From Planomicrobium sp. YIM 101495 (GTDB taxonomy: Bacteria; Bacillota; Bacilli; Bacillales_A; Planococcaceae): a DNA stretch of 64,000 nucleotides. The notes beneath the pieces were generated by a model. It worked only from the letters and a program-made list of their open reading frames with translations. It was not told where the DNA came from and did not search any database. Position 1 is the first letter of the stretch; the number at the start of each line of letters is the position of its first letter. Location of the stretch: NCBI RefSeq assembly GCF_009707665.1, contig NZ_WLZW01000001.1, positions 124,001 to 188,000 on the forward strand, given 5' to 3'. Position numbers and translations under genes: made by a program. This document shows, piece by piece, positions 8,734 to 16,894 of the stretch.

Positions 8734-9243
8734 TTGGTACAGATCACATTTATGGGGAATCCGGTTACTTTACCAGGTTCAGAAGTGAAAGTCGGAGACA
8801 CTGCACCAGACTTCACAGTACTATCGAATGATTTGAAGGCAGTGACATTGGAAAGCAGCGCAGACAAAGTTCGTTTGATTAGCGTCGTACCTTCACTTGA
8901 TACGGGCGTCTGTTCAAAACAAACTGCCCGTTTCAATGAAGAAGCGGAAAAATTCGGCGACAACGTCGAAGTGCTGACAATTTCAGCTGACCTTCCATTC
9001 GCACAGAAACGTTGGTTGGAAAGCAACAATGCTAAGAAAATGAACACACTATCTGATCATCGCGATCTTTCTTTCGGGGAAGCTTACGGCGTATCAATGA
9101 AAGAACTTCGCCTACTTGCGCGTTCGATCTTCGTCATCGATCCAGAGGACAAAGTGACATACGTTGAATATGTCTCTGAAGGAACGGATCATCCGGATTA
9201 CGACGGAGCAATCAATGCCGTCAAACAACTAACAAATGAATAA
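8734..9243 (+). CDS. tpx: Thiol peroxidase Tpx, lacking the resolving cysteine
   Basis: Atypical 2-Cys peroxiredoxin family; reduces H2O2 and alkyl hydroperoxides in the cytoplasm with thioredoxin as electron donor. The peroxidatic Cys60 is in PSLDTGVC. The position where B. subtilis and E. coli Tpx carry the resolving cysteine (FAQARWC) reads FAQKRWL here, and no other cysteine exists in the 169 aa. The enzyme must therefore work as a one-Cys form or use an outside thiol. The TTG at 8734 is taken as start because GTAGGAGGCG ends 8 bp upstream and the protein then aligns with the family. An in-frame ATG at 8713 lies before that site. Confidence 0.93.
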   Translation: MVQITFMGNPVTLPGSEVKVGDTAPDFTVLSNDLKAVTLESSADKVRLISVVPSLDTGVCSKQTARFNEEAEKFGDNVEVLTISADLPFAQKRWLESNNAKKMNTLSDHRDLSFGEAYGVSMKELRLLARSIFVIDPEDKVTYVEYVSEGTDHPDYDGAINAVKQLTNE

Positions 9244-9248
9244 TACAG

Positions 9249-9277
9249 AAAACCCACTCAAGCAGAGTGGGTTTCCT
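9249..9277 (+). terminator. Terminator after tpx
   Basis: A 9-bp stem AACCCACTC / GAGTGGGTT with a 5-nt loop, followed by TCCTT, starts just after the tpx stop codon. Confidence 0.75.
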
Positions 9278-9295
9278 TGTTGAGGTGGAATATCA

Positions 9296-10216
9296 ATGAA
9301 CAGCGAAATGGAAAAATTATTTTATTGGCTTGAAAGTGAAACAACGAACATCCAGCAGCAGGAAGACCTTTCCTATTTGGAAAGCTTGCTTGCTGCAACA
9401 GACAAATGGCTCGACGGCGACCTGCGTCCAGAAGGAACACCTTCGAAAGAGGATATCCGGAAAGCAATTCAGCTCACGGTTCTAAAGGGCATGCAGGAAA
9501 ACGTCCAGCCACATCACCAAATGACACCGGATGCACTCGGCTTATTGATCGGATATCTAGTCGACTTGTTCGTGAAAGAAGAGGCAATCTCCATCCTGGA
9601 CCCGGCAGTCGGAACAGGGAACCTTCTACTGACAGTCATGAATCACCTCGGCGATCGGACGAGAGCGGCAGGCGTCGAAATCGATGATCTGCTGATTCGT
9701 CTGGCAGCGAATACTGGGAATTTGGTCGAACAGCCGGTGATGTTCTATTTGCAGGATGCATTGCAGCCACTCCTGATCGATCCGGTCGATGCAGTCGTCT
9801 CGGATCTGCCAGTCGGCTATTATCCGCATGATGACCATGCAGCTGAATTCGAGCTGAAAGGAGAGGAAGGGATGTCTTATGCACATCACCTATTCATTGA
9901 GCAATCGTTGAAGCATACAAAAGAAGGCGGCTATTTGTTCTTCGTCGTCCCGCAAGCGTTATTCGAATCTCCGCAAGCACCGCAGCTCCATTCTTTCTTG
10001 AAGGCGAATGCGCACATCCAGTCCGTAATGGAATTGCCTTCGAATTTGTTCAAGAATGCTGGACACGCAAAAGGCATCCTTGTTTTGCAGAAGAAAAAAG
10101 AAGGACTTCGCGCACCGAAGGAAGTCCTTCTTGCGAAAGTGCCGAACATGTCCCAACCACAGTCAATGTCCAAGTTTTTCATGCAAGTGAACGCATGGTT
10201 CAAAGACAATAAATGA
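9296..10216 (+). CDS. ytxK: YtxK-like class I SAM-dependent methyltransferase
   Basis: N6-adenine-MTase-like protein of 306 aa. The SAM-binding motif I reads LDPAVGTGNLL (about residues 100-110). The position of the catalytic NPPY motif reads SDLPVGYYP, a degenerate form usual for this orthologous group, so DNA methylation should not be assumed. The gene sits after tpx as in B. subtilis, where ackA follows; here a ligase-racemase cassette follows instead. ATG 9296 is preceded by GAGGTGG. Its biological role is not established. Confidence 0.85.
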   Translation: MNSEMEKLFYWLESETTNIQQQEDLSYLESLLAATDKWLDGDLRPEGTPSKEDIRKAIQLTVLKGMQENVQPHHQMTPDALGLLIGYLVDLFVKEEAISILDPAVGTGNLLLTVMNHLGDRTRAAGVEIDDLLIRLAANTGNLVEQPVMFYLQDALQPLLIDPVDAVVSDLPVGYYPHDDHAAEFELKGEEGMSYAHHLFIEQSLKHTKEGGYLFFVVPQALFESPQAPQLHSFLKANAHIQSVMELPSNLFKNAGHAKGILVLQKKKEGLRAPKEVLLAKVPNMSQPQSMSKFFMQVNAWFKDNK

Positions 10217-10226
10217 TGGTTCCCAG

Positions 10227-10262
10227 CGCCCATTCCGTAAATCGGATGGGCGTTAATTAATT
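10227..10262 (+). terminator. Probable terminator after ytxK
   Basis: The stem CGCCCAT(T)CCG / CGGATGGGCG has one bulged base and is followed by TTAATTAATTTT. Confidence 0.5.
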
Positions 10263-10320
10263 TTACGGAGCAATTGTGGTAAACTATTGTAGCAATCTAA
10301 ATAGAAGTGAGATGATTTTT

Positions 10321-11544
10321 TTGAAAAACGAACAAACATTTCTTCCGGTCCTGCTTGGGTCGGATATGAACGCATATGGGATGGCGCGTGCATTCCATGA
10401 GGCATACGGCATCGAGCCACTCATCCTTGGAAGAGCCAGCCTGACCGCTACACAGGACAGCAGCATCCTCGAGTTCCGTGCAATCCCGGACTTGACGGAC
10501 GAAGACAGATTCGTTCCTGCGCTCATGGAAGTGGCGAAGGAATTTTCTCATCTGAAACTATTGCTCCTTGCATGCGGGGATGATTATGCAAAACTCATCA
10601 TTAAAAATAAACCTCAGCTGACATCGTATTTTGCAGTTCCGTATATAGATGAAGAGCTGATGAACCGAATTGTCCTGAAAGAGAACTTTTACGAGATCTG
10701 TGAACAGTATGGCTTCAGTTATCCGAAAACGACGATCTGCACGTATGAAAACCATCGTGAATTCGATCCAGATTTCGCTTACCCGATTATCATCAAAGCG
10801 TCCAACTCAGTCGCTTATTGGGCATGCTCATTCCCAGGGAAGAAAAAAGTGTTCGTCGCACACGACCCAGCAGAGAAGGCGGCAATCTTGGATGCAATCT
10901 ATAAGTCGAGCTACAAAGACAACTTGACAGTCCAGGAGTTCATCCCTGGTGATGACTCGTACATGCGCGTACTGAATTCGTATGTCGGCAAAGACGGCAA
11001 AGTGAAGCTGATGTCACTTGGTAACCCGATCCTCGAAGAACACACACCGGAAGGCATCGGAAGTTATGCAGCGATCATCAACACATTCGATGAAAAGCTG
11101 ATGGACAAAGTTCGTCACTTCCTCGAAGACATCGGCTACACAGGCTTCGCGAACTTCGATATGAAGTATGATGCGCGTGACAATGAATACAAGCTGTTCG
11201 AAATCAACTTGCGTAACGGCCGCAGCTCGTACTACGTGACTGCTGGTGGCTCGAACTTGATGAAATACGTCACGGACGACCACATCTTCAACGTTGACCA
11301 GCCGCTTCATTACGCGAAAGAAAAGCACCTTTGGACAATCATTCCAAACGGTGTCCTGTTCAAGTACGCACAAAATGAGGTGCTGTTGAATCAAGCGAAG
11401 CAATTGATCAAGCAAGGAAAAGTGACCAACTCGTTGTTCTATAAGAAGGATATGAATCCGAAACGATGGATCAAATTGACGCTCAATAACTTGAACTACT
11501 ATCGGAAGTACAAAAAATACTTCAACAACAAAGGGTTGTCCTGA
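10321..11544 (+). CDS. ATP-grasp carboxylate-amine ligase, probable D-aspartate (or D-glutamate) ligase for the peptidoglycan cross-bridge
   Basis: The protein is about 407 aa, opens with LPVLLGSDMNAYGMARAFHE and carries an ATP-grasp fold: IIIKASNS (ATP lysine), VQEFIPGDD, and the metal-binding end KLFEINLRNGRSS. The closest known family is the D-aspartate ligase of Enterococcus faecium (Asl), which adds D-Asp beta-linked to the lysine side chain of the cell-wall precursor in the cytoplasm. An aspartate/glutamate racemase starts 3 bp downstream, which supplies the D-amino acid and strengthens the call. D-Glu is equally possible, because Planococcaceae cell walls use either. TTG 10321 is chosen over ATG 10312 because AGAAGTGAG sits too close to the ATG. 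A farther GTG at 10276 is unlikely. Confidence 0.72.
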   Translation: MKNEQTFLPVLLGSDMNAYGMARAFHEAYGIEPLILGRASLTATQDSSILEFRAIPDLTDEDRFVPALMEVAKEFSHLKLLLLACGDDYAKLIIKNKPQLTSYFAVPYIDEELMNRIVLKENFYEICEQYGFSYPKTTICTYENHREFDPDFAYPIIIKASNSVAYWACSFPGKKKVFVAHDPAEKAAILDAIYKSSYKDNLTVQEFIPGDDSYMRVLNSYVGKDGKVKLMSLGNPILEEHTPEGIGSYAAIINTFDEKLMDKVRHFLEDIGYTGFANFDMKYDARDNEYKLFEINLRNGRSSYYVTAGGSNLMKYVTDDHIFNVDQPLHYAKEKHLWTIIPNGVLFKYAQNEVLLNQAKQLIKQGKVTNSLFYKKDMNPKRWIKLTLNNLNYYRKYKKYFNNKGLS

Positions 11545-11547
11545 TCG

Positions 11548-12252
11548 ATGGAGAAGAAGATTTTAGGAATCCTCGGCGGTGTCGGTCCGTTGGCGACGAT
11601 GATGATCGGTGAGATGATCGTCCGGTTGACGAAAGCGCAGAAGGATCAAGAACATATCCATACCATCATCACGAACAACACGTCCATTCCCGACCGCACT
11701 GCATACATCCTCGGGAAGTCTGAAGAAAATGCGGTACCGGTCATGGTCGAGGACACGAAACGTCTTGCAGCGGCTGGTGCGGATCTGATCATCATCCCTT
11801 GCAACACAGCACACACATTTTATGATGAGCTTTCTGATGGTTCGCCGATTCCGATTTTGCACATGATCCATGAAACAGCTGCGCGTGCAGCAAAGGATGG
11901 GGCGAAGAAAATCGGGATTCTCGCGACAAGCGGGACGATTCAGTCGAAAGTGTATCAAGAAGCATGCCGTGCACACGGTTTGGAAGTCGTATTACCGGAT
12001 GCAGACGTGCAGAACAAAGTGATGGCAGTCATTTATGAACAGATCAAAGCGGGCGAACCTGTAGATCTTGCGATGTGGAACGACGTCGAGCAGTTCATGA
12101 CCGCAAATGGCTGTGACCGCGTTATTCTCGGCTGCACGGAGCTTTCGATCGTCAAACGCGAACTCGGTCTTGGCGACTTGTATTTGGATTCCTTGACGGT
12201 GCTTGCCGAACAGGCGATTCTTGCATGTGGCTATGAATTGAAAGGGCAGTGA
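11548..12252 (+). CDS. Aspartate/glutamate racemase
   Basis: PLP-independent two-cysteine racemase of the Asp/Glu/hydantoin racemase family, 234 aa. ILGGVGPLATM forms the N-terminal substrate loop. The two catalytic cysteines are in IPCNTAH and LGCTELS. The N-terminal pattern resembles aspartate racemases more than MurI. It begins 3 bp after the ATP-grasp ligase stop, so translation is probably coupled. The pairing suggests that it feeds D-aspartate (or D-glutamate) to that ligase for the interpeptide bridge. Substrate choice cannot be read from the sequence. Confidence 0.85.
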   Translation: MEKKILGILGGVGPLATMMIGEMIVRLTKAQKDQEHIHTIITNNTSIPDRTAYILGKSEENAVPVMVEDTKRLAAAGADLIIIPCNTAHTFYDELSDGSPIPILHMIHETAARAAKDGAKKIGILATSGTIQSKVYQEACRAHGLEVVLPDADVQNKVMAVIYEQIKAGEPVDLAMWNDVEQFMTANGCDRVILGCTELSIVKRELGLGDLYLDSLTVLAEQAILACGYELKGQ

Positions 12253-12281
12253 CTGCTGACCAGAGAAGTGGAGGAGAAGGC

Positions 12282-12566
12282 ATGGAGAAAGCTGCGACGC
12301 AGCCGAAGCTATTCGGCATTGGCTTATTGAATTCGATGATGCTCGGCTTGCCGTTTCTCGTGTTCATTTATCTATTCCTGAATTACGAGAGCGGCAATAA
12401 GCTCCAGTGGATATATGGCGGCCTCGCCTTAGTCGTTTATATATTTGTGCCGGTCATGAAGCCGTTCAAGGAAGAGCGGAACAAAGGTCTCAGCAGGAAA
12501 TGGTTTTTGCTCGGCAGCGTCCTGGGTACAACGATGATCGTCGCATTACTTTGGGCACTAGCTTGA
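12282..12566 (+). CDS. Small membrane protein of unknown function in the ligase-racemase operon
   Basis: A 94-aa protein not recognised as any family. It has three hydrophobic segments (about residues 10-32, 40-57 and 69-92) and a basic loop between the second and third. ATG 12282 follows GGAGGAG; the longer frame from 12249 overlaps the racemase stop and has no ribosome site. The gene begins 29 bp after the racemase and ends before a terminator, so it is probably the last gene of that operon. Whether it has a cell-wall role is unknown. Confidence 0.6.
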   Translation: MEKAATQPKLFGIGLLNSMMLGLPFLVFIYLFLNYESGNKLQWIYGGLALVVYIFVPVMKPFKEERNKGLSRKWFLLGSVLGTTMIVALLWALA

Positions 12567-12585
12567 TAATTTTATTATGTTAACC

Positions 12586-12628
12586 AAGACTATTCTTCTT
12601 AATTGAAAAAGGGGAATGGTCTTTTTTG
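12586..12628 (+). terminator. Terminator closing the ligase-racemase operon
   Basis: AAGACTATTC pairs with GAATGGTCTT (one G-U) across a loop of about 20 nt and is followed by TTTTTG. Confidence 0.6.
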
Positions 12629-12706
12629 TTGAAACGCAGGAATCCAAATTGAAGGAACAAAGGAGTGAGTGTTGAATTATATTAAAGCACAGAGGGGGAT
12701 GAGGAC

Positions 12707-12889
12707 TTGAAAGTATTGTTGTATATTGTCGTTTTTTCGATGATTGGTTTTATCATCCTGCAGGAGCTGGGCATCATGCTGGGTGCAATTTGCGGGATTT
12801 TAATGGCATTCGGGTATTCGAACGAACGGAGACTTAATCTTCTGGAAAAACGGATGGAAGAAATGCGCCATGCGCGAGATGTAGAATAA
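12707..12889 (+). CDS. Small hypothetical membrane protein
   Basis: A 60-aa protein starting at a TTG preceded by AGAGGGGGATGAGG. It has one long or two short membrane helices (about residues 3-40) with a charged tail rich in R and E (NERRLNLLEKRMEEMR) that could form a short coiled coil. No family is recognised. It is bounded by terminators on both sides. The good ribosome site is the main reason to call it a gene. Confidence 0.5.
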   Translation: MKVLLYIVVFSMIGFIILQELGIMLGAICGILMAFGYSNERRLNLLEKRMEEMRHARDVE

Positions 12890-12892
12890 CAA

Positions 12893-12944
12893 TAAAAAAA
12901 GCAGCTTGCCAAGTAGATAGCAAGCTGTTTTTCGTTTTTTTCGA
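12893..12944. terminator. Bidirectional terminator between small membrane protein and UspA
   Basis: CAGCTTGC...GCAAGCTG forms the stem. An A run precedes it and a T run follows it, so it can serve both converging genes. Confidence 0.75.
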
Positions 12945-13427
12945 TTAAAGCTGTTTGAATGAATCGGATGCTTGGCCCTGCACGTCCTCTTCAGTCCGCA
13001 CAACGAGTACGTCACAATTTGCGGAACGGACGATGTGTTCAGAAACACTACCGATCAAGAAGCGCTCGACCGCGTTAAGGCCAGTCGCACCACAAATGAT
13101 CAAGTCGGCATGGACTTTCTTGGACAAATCGCGGGAAATCATCGATTTAGGAGAACCGTAGTCAACGACGATGTTGATGTTTTCAACACCTGCCGCTTCC
13201 GCCTCTTTCTTGTAACCATTCAAGAGCTCTTCCGCGAAAGCTTGTGCGCGGTCCGCGATCGACCGGTCGTATGCTTCGATTGCTGCGAATGAACGTGTAT
13301 CGATAATATTAGCCAGGTTCAACGACGCGTTGTTCCGTTTTGCGATCCCGATCGACTTCTTGAACGCCCACTCCGCTTCTTTGGAACCGTCAACTGCTAC
13401 GAGAATATTCGAATACTGTAATGTCAT
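12945..13427 (-). CDS. Universal stress protein (UspA family, ATP-binding type)
   Basis: Single-domain Usp fold, 160 aa: ILVAVDGSKEAEWAF at the N-terminus and the nucleotide-binding pattern GATG-9 residues-GSVSEHIV near the C-terminus. The intact G-x2-G-x9-G(S) motif suggests that it binds ATP. Its exact stress role is unknown. The ATG at 13427 follows GGAGGAATGC on the minus strand. It is divergent from ald, and in staphylococci usp genes also flank ald and pepQ. The last 15 residues are polar and probably flexible. Confidence 0.9.
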   Translation of the reverse strand: MTLQYSNILVAVDGSKEAEWAFKKSIGIAKRNNASLNLANIIDTRSFAAIEAYDRSIADRAQAFAEELLNGYKKEAEAAGVENINIVVDYGSPKSMISRDLSKKVHADLIICGATGLNAVERFLIGSVSEHIVRSANCDVLVVRTEEDVQGQASDSFKQL

Positions 13428-13676
13428 TTTGCATTCCTCCTTTGATTAATGAACTATTTCTTCAGTAGTGAAGTGAATCCCTGCTAATATTCCCGGAAAA
13501 CTTTACAAATCTGTGAATTCTTTTATTTAAGGCAGAATTTCGAGTTTTATCGTTTTCTGAAAAGACAATTAACTATACCGGACATTGTAATATCTGATAG
13601 AATTGATATGCTTGAATAATTAGAAATATTGCTTTCCGCCAATTGGCGTCCATTACATTTAACGGAGGGTTTTGCA

Positions 13677-14792
13677 ATGCGTATCGGTGTACCTACAGAA
13701 GTGAAGAACAATGAAAATCGTGTGGCGATGACACCAGCTGGCGTCGTCAATCTTAAACAGAACGGCCATGAAGTGTTCATCCAGTCCGGAGCAGGAATCG
13801 GCTCCAATTTCATGGATGAAGACTACGAAGCAGCAGGTGCACAGATCGTTGCAACTGCCGAAGAAGCTTGGGCTCAGGAAATGATCATGAAAGTGAAAGA
13901 GCCGATCCAGTCCGAATACGGGTATTTCCATGAAGGCATGATCCTGTTCACTTATCTACACCTGGCTCCTGAACTGGAATTGACGCAAGCGATGCTCGAT
14001 GCAAAAGTTGTCGGAATCGCTTACGAAACAGTTCAACTCCCAAACAATACATTGCCATTGTTGACACCCATGTCTGAAGTGGCTGGCAGAATGTCTACGC
14101 AGATCGGTGCACAATTCCTTGAAAAGATCCACGGCGGGGCAGGCGTTCTACTAAGTGGCATCCCAGGCGTCAGCCGCGGGAAAGTAACAGTCGTCGGTGG
14201 CGGCGTAGCAGGAACGAATGCAGCGAAAATCGCTGTCGGCATGGGAGCGGATGTAACGGTTCTTGACTTGAACCCGGATCGCCTGCGTCAGTTGGACGAT
14301 CTATTCGGCAAGAGTGTTCAGACACTCATCTCGAACCCGTTGAACATCGCGGAATCTGTGAAGAACTCTGATCTCGTCATCGGAGCGGTCCTGATTCCGG
14401 GTGCAAAAGCGCCGAAGCTTGTATCGGAAGAAATGGTCAAATCGATGAAACCAGGTTCAGTCGTTGTCGACATCGCAATCGACCAAGGCGGGATCTTCGA
14501 AACGAGCGACCGCATCACGACACACGATAACCCGACATATAAAAAACATGATGTGGTCCATTATGCAGTCGCAAACATGCCGGGTGCAGTGCCACGTACA
14601 TCGACGATCGGTTTGACGAACGTCACAGTTCCTTACGCTGTCCAAATCGCGAACAAAGGCTACAAGCAAGCGATCCAAGACAACGAAGCATTGAAAAAAG
14701 GTGTCAACACATTGGAAGGCTACGTCACGTACAAAGCGGTGGCAGACGACCAAGGACGCGAATACAAATCAGTGGATGAGCTATTGGCTTGA
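13677..14792 (+). CDS. ald: Alanine dehydrogenase
   Basis: NAD-dependent enzyme converting L-alanine to pyruvate and ammonia. The family start [20 protein letters not shown] contains the substrate-binding Arg. The Rossmann motif is [15 protein letters not shown] (about residues 170-184), and [15 protein letters not shown] is the conserved catalytic-region signature. Length 371 aa is normal. ATG 13677 is preceded by AACGGAGGG; an in-frame upstream start at 13629 would add an unsupported tail. It is transcribed alone, with a 250-bp divergent gap to usp and a terminator behind. Confidence 0.97.
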   Translation: MRIGVPTEVKNNENRVAMTPAGVVNLKQNGHEVFIQSGAGIGSNFMDEDYEAAGAQIVATAEEAWAQEMIMKVKEPIQSEYGYFHEGMILFTYLHLAPELELTQAMLDAKVVGIAYETVQLPNNTLPLLTPMSEVAGRMSTQIGAQFLEKIHGGAGVLLSGIPGVSRGKVTVVGGGVAGTNAAKIAVGMGADVTVLDLNPDRLRQLDDLFGKSVQTLISNPLNIAESVKNSDLVIGAVLIPGAKAPKLVSEEMVKSMKPGSVVVDIAIDQGGIFETSDRITTHDNPTYKKHDVVHYAVANMPGAVPRTSTIGLTNVTVPYAVQIANKGYKQAIQDNEALKKGVNTLEGYVTYKAVADDQGREYKSVDELLA

Positions 14793-14800
14793 TCTCATAG

Positions 14801-14835
14801 AAAAAAGCAGCAGGCATCGTGCCGCTGCTTTTTTG
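14801..14835. terminator. Bidirectional terminator between ald and pepQ
   Basis: AAAAAAGCAGC pairs with GCTGCTTTTTT around a 12-nt loop. The A and T tracts make it usable from both strands. Confidence 0.88.
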
Positions 14836-14839
14836 CGTA

Positions 14840-15934
14840 TTATGAAATGATGCGCATCTCTTTCGGATAGTTTGTCAACACTTCGTAACCATCAGCTGTA
14901 ACTGCCACATCGTCTTCGATGCGGACGCCGACTTCACCCGGAATATAAATGCCCGGCTCTATCGTGAAGACCATGCCAGCTTCCATCGGCATGTCGTTTG
15001 CGCCGTGGATGGATGGGAATTCGTGGACGGATACGCCGAGTCCGTGGCCAAGGCGGTGGGTGAAGAACTCACCGAAGCCAGCTTCTTCGATTACGTCGCG
15101 TGCGATACGGTCCAGGTCAGAGGCTTTGATGCCAGGTTTAACGGCTTCAAGCGCTGTTTGTTCAGCACGCAGAACCGTTTCGTACACTTCACGCTGCTTG
15201 TCACCCGGTTCACCGAACACAAGTGTGCGCGTGATGTCCGAGCAGTATCCTTTATGGACAACGCCGAGGTCAAGCAAGACAAAATCACCGAGTGCGAAAG
15301 GTCTGCTGCCAGTCGATCCATGCGGGGATGCTGCTTTCTCGCCGCCTAAGATCGTCGTCTCGAATGACATTTGCTTGATGCCGCGCTCTTTCAATGCCGA
15401 TTCGACAATCGTCATCAGTTCAAGCTCCGTCATGCCTTCTTTCAAGTTCGCTGCAGCTATTTCGATCGCATAGTCTGCGAACTGTGCCGCTTCACGCAAA
15501 ATGACCAGTTCCGCCTCGTCTTTGATGACGCGCATTGTGTTCATTTGATCGTCAAGCGAGTGGAACGTCGGTGCATTGAAGCGTTCTTGCAGTGCTTCGT
15601 AACGATCCACTGTCAGATGGTTCTTCTCGATGCCAAGCGTGCCGATTTCGCCGACTTTTTCTTGAACCTTTTCACGAAGCAATTCCATAGAATCTTGCGT
15701 GTCTTCGTGTCCGACCATTTCATAAGCCCATCCAGCGGCTTTCGCATCGGGCATTTCCATTTTCGGACAGATCAAGAATGGTTCAGCATCTTTGAAAATC
15801 ATGATGCCCAGCAAGCGCTCGTGCGGGTTGCTGCGGAAACCGCTGACGTAAAAGACGTTGTCGGGGTTCGTGATGAATGCTGCGTCCACCTGTGCAGTTT
15901 GTAAATACTGTTGCAGTTGCTCGATTTTATTCAT
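14840..15934 (-). CDS. pepQ: Xaa-Pro dipeptidase / aminopeptidase P family (M24)
   Basis: Metallopeptidase that cleaves X-Pro dipeptides or N-terminal X-Pro bonds in the cytoplasm. A creatinase-like N-terminal domain (about 1-130) is followed by the pita-bread M24 domain. Metal ligands are the Asp residues in LLDLGV and CSDITRT, the His in HRLGHGLG, and the Glu residues in TIEPGIY and RIEDDVAV. Length is 364 aa. The start is set at 15934 because AGGAGGAAGATC precedes it; the frame continues upstream to 15970 without a ribosome site. Whether it prefers dipeptides cannot be told. Confidence 0.92.
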   Translation of the reverse strand: MNKIEQLQQYLQTAQVDAAFITNPDNVFYVSGFRSNPHERLLGIMIFKDAEPFLICPKMEMPDAKAAGWAYEMVGHEDTQDSMELLREKVQEKVGEIGTLGIEKNHLTVDRYEALQERFNAPTFHSLDDQMNTMRVIKDEAELVILREAAQFADYAIEIAAANLKEGMTELELMTIVESALKERGIKQMSFETTILGGEKAASPHGSTGSRPFALGDFVLLDLGVVHKGYCSDITRTLVFGEPGDKQREVYETVLRAEQTALEAVKPGIKASDLDRIARDVIEEAGFGEFFTHRLGHGLGVSVHEFPSIHGANDMPMEAGMVFTIEPGIYIPGEVGVRIEDDVAVTADGYEVLTNYPKEMRIIS

Positions 15935-16063
15935 ATATGATCTTCCTCCTCTACTCCATAAGCATAACAAAAATGAGAGCGGTTGAGTAATTGCCAGCCA
16001 TTCCGATTATTCTGTATAATGTGGGTATAGGTTGGACTAGGGTGTTGGGGGAGATGGATATCG

Positions 16064-16238
16064 CGAGTTAAATCGCTTGCGGCTTAAGGACATGGCTCCC
16101 GGGATAAGCTGAGCTAGACGCAGACCAAATGTAATTTGGAATGTGTCTCTGCGACCGTAGCGCAAAGCGCTATGAGAGCACAGGAAGCTCACCTTATCCC
16201 TCCGCCATGTCCAGGCCAGCCACTTCGCTGGGAGGGGG
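16064..16238 (+). repeat. Structured inverted-repeat element
   Basis: The arms 16088-16114 and 16186-16212 pair imperfectly (GGACATGGC with GCCATGTCC, GGGATAAG with CTTATCCC, GAGCT with AGCTC). Smaller hairpins lie inside, such as CCAAAT-GTA-ATTTGG and AGCGC-AAA-GCGCT. It could be a dispersed intergenic repeat or a structured RNA; only one copy is seen in this window. Confidence 0.6.
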
Positions 16239-16401
16239 GTTAATTGTTAGAGAGTGTCATCAGCATTTCATTCTATTGTTGGTATTGAGTTGAATGTCTG
16301 GGCGGCTGACTGCGTAGGCCGCTGAGTTCTAATTTTGGAGAGAGAAAAGTAAGTGGGAGAGGCCAGTTTTTGTCGAGTTAATACTTCGGCACCGAATCAA
16401 G

Positions 16402-16517
16402 CTTGAAAATGTGCGAGATACGACTTGTTGGTCATGAGATACGACCTCATGCTCCTGAGGTACGACTTTGCCAACTCGAGATACGATATGCATCATCGAC
16501 TCGCTCATTTTCAAGAG
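16402..16517 (+). repeat. Four 21-bp direct repeats flanked by an inverted repeat
   Basis: The core GAGATACGAC (with one or two changes) occurs at 16415, 16436, 16457 and 16478, exactly 21 bp apart, each followed by 11 variable bases. The array is enclosed by CTTGAAAATGTGCGAG at 16402-16417 and its near-perfect complement ending CATTTTCAAG at 16515 (15 of 16 match). Confidence 0.8.
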
Positions 16518-16624
16518 TGAAAAAATCTGAGTCGCGACTAAATCCAGAATTAGCATGAAAGCTGAAATCACTCACTAATACCTGACTCCAAATCACTAGC
16601 ATTCCATACAACATCCTGTTATCG

Positions 16625-16725
16625 AAGGAGCTGAGCCGGAATGGAAGAGTGAGCACGTTGGAGGAGGAAAGCTAAGACGAGACCCCGCAGGTTGCGATAG
16701 CGACCGAGGAGGCTCGGCTCAGCGC
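16625..16725 (+). repeat. Hairpin-bounded intergenic repeat
   Basis: CTGAGCCG at 16631-16638 and CGGCTCAG at 16715-16722 are perfect inverted repeats. They bracket a G-rich segment with GGAGGAGGAAAGCTAAGACGA and GACCCCGCAGG. This composition resembles the short intergenic repeats common in Bacillales, recognised here from general familiarity. Confidence 0.45.
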
Positions 16726-16894
16726 CTCTAATGTGTGAAACTCTGGAATGCGGGTCAGCCGGACTCCGACAAAGTCCATCCTCACAAAAACTCAAGAATG
16801 CAGGTCAGACGGTCTCTAATTATTTATTACACCAATCACTCTAGTTCGATGCACCATCAAATACTATTCAAGATAAATTGAAGGAGGTACTCAC

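Larger units (their letters stand above)
15971..16894. other. Gene-free spacer rich in structured repeats
   Basis: About 0.92 kb with no convincing gene between pepQ and ytkL. It holds three separate structured elements described in their own entries: an inverted-repeat element near 16064-16238, four 21-bp direct repeats inside a flanking inverted repeat at 16402-16517, and a hairpin-bounded repeat at 16625-16725. Short frames across it lack ribosome sites and known motifs. The rest of the spacer shows nothing recognisable. Confidence 0.7.

Noticed and set aside
9749..9900. DNA modification system around ytxK
   Set aside because: Motif IV is degenerate and no restriction or specificity gene is adjacent; the gene is the core YtxK family.
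13428..13520. Possible sigma-B promoter of the UspA-like gene
   Set aside because: GGGAAT is present on the minus strand, but no GTTT-type -35 lies at the right distance.
16415..16498. Possible CRISPR array
   Set aside because: The repeated core is only 10 bp with an 11-bp spacer, far shorter than CRISPR units, and no cas gene is near.
16329..16571. Minus-strand frame with VVS heptad-like repeats
   Set aside because: The repeats are simply the 21-bp DNA repeats read in frame (21 = 7 codons). No ribosome site or family.
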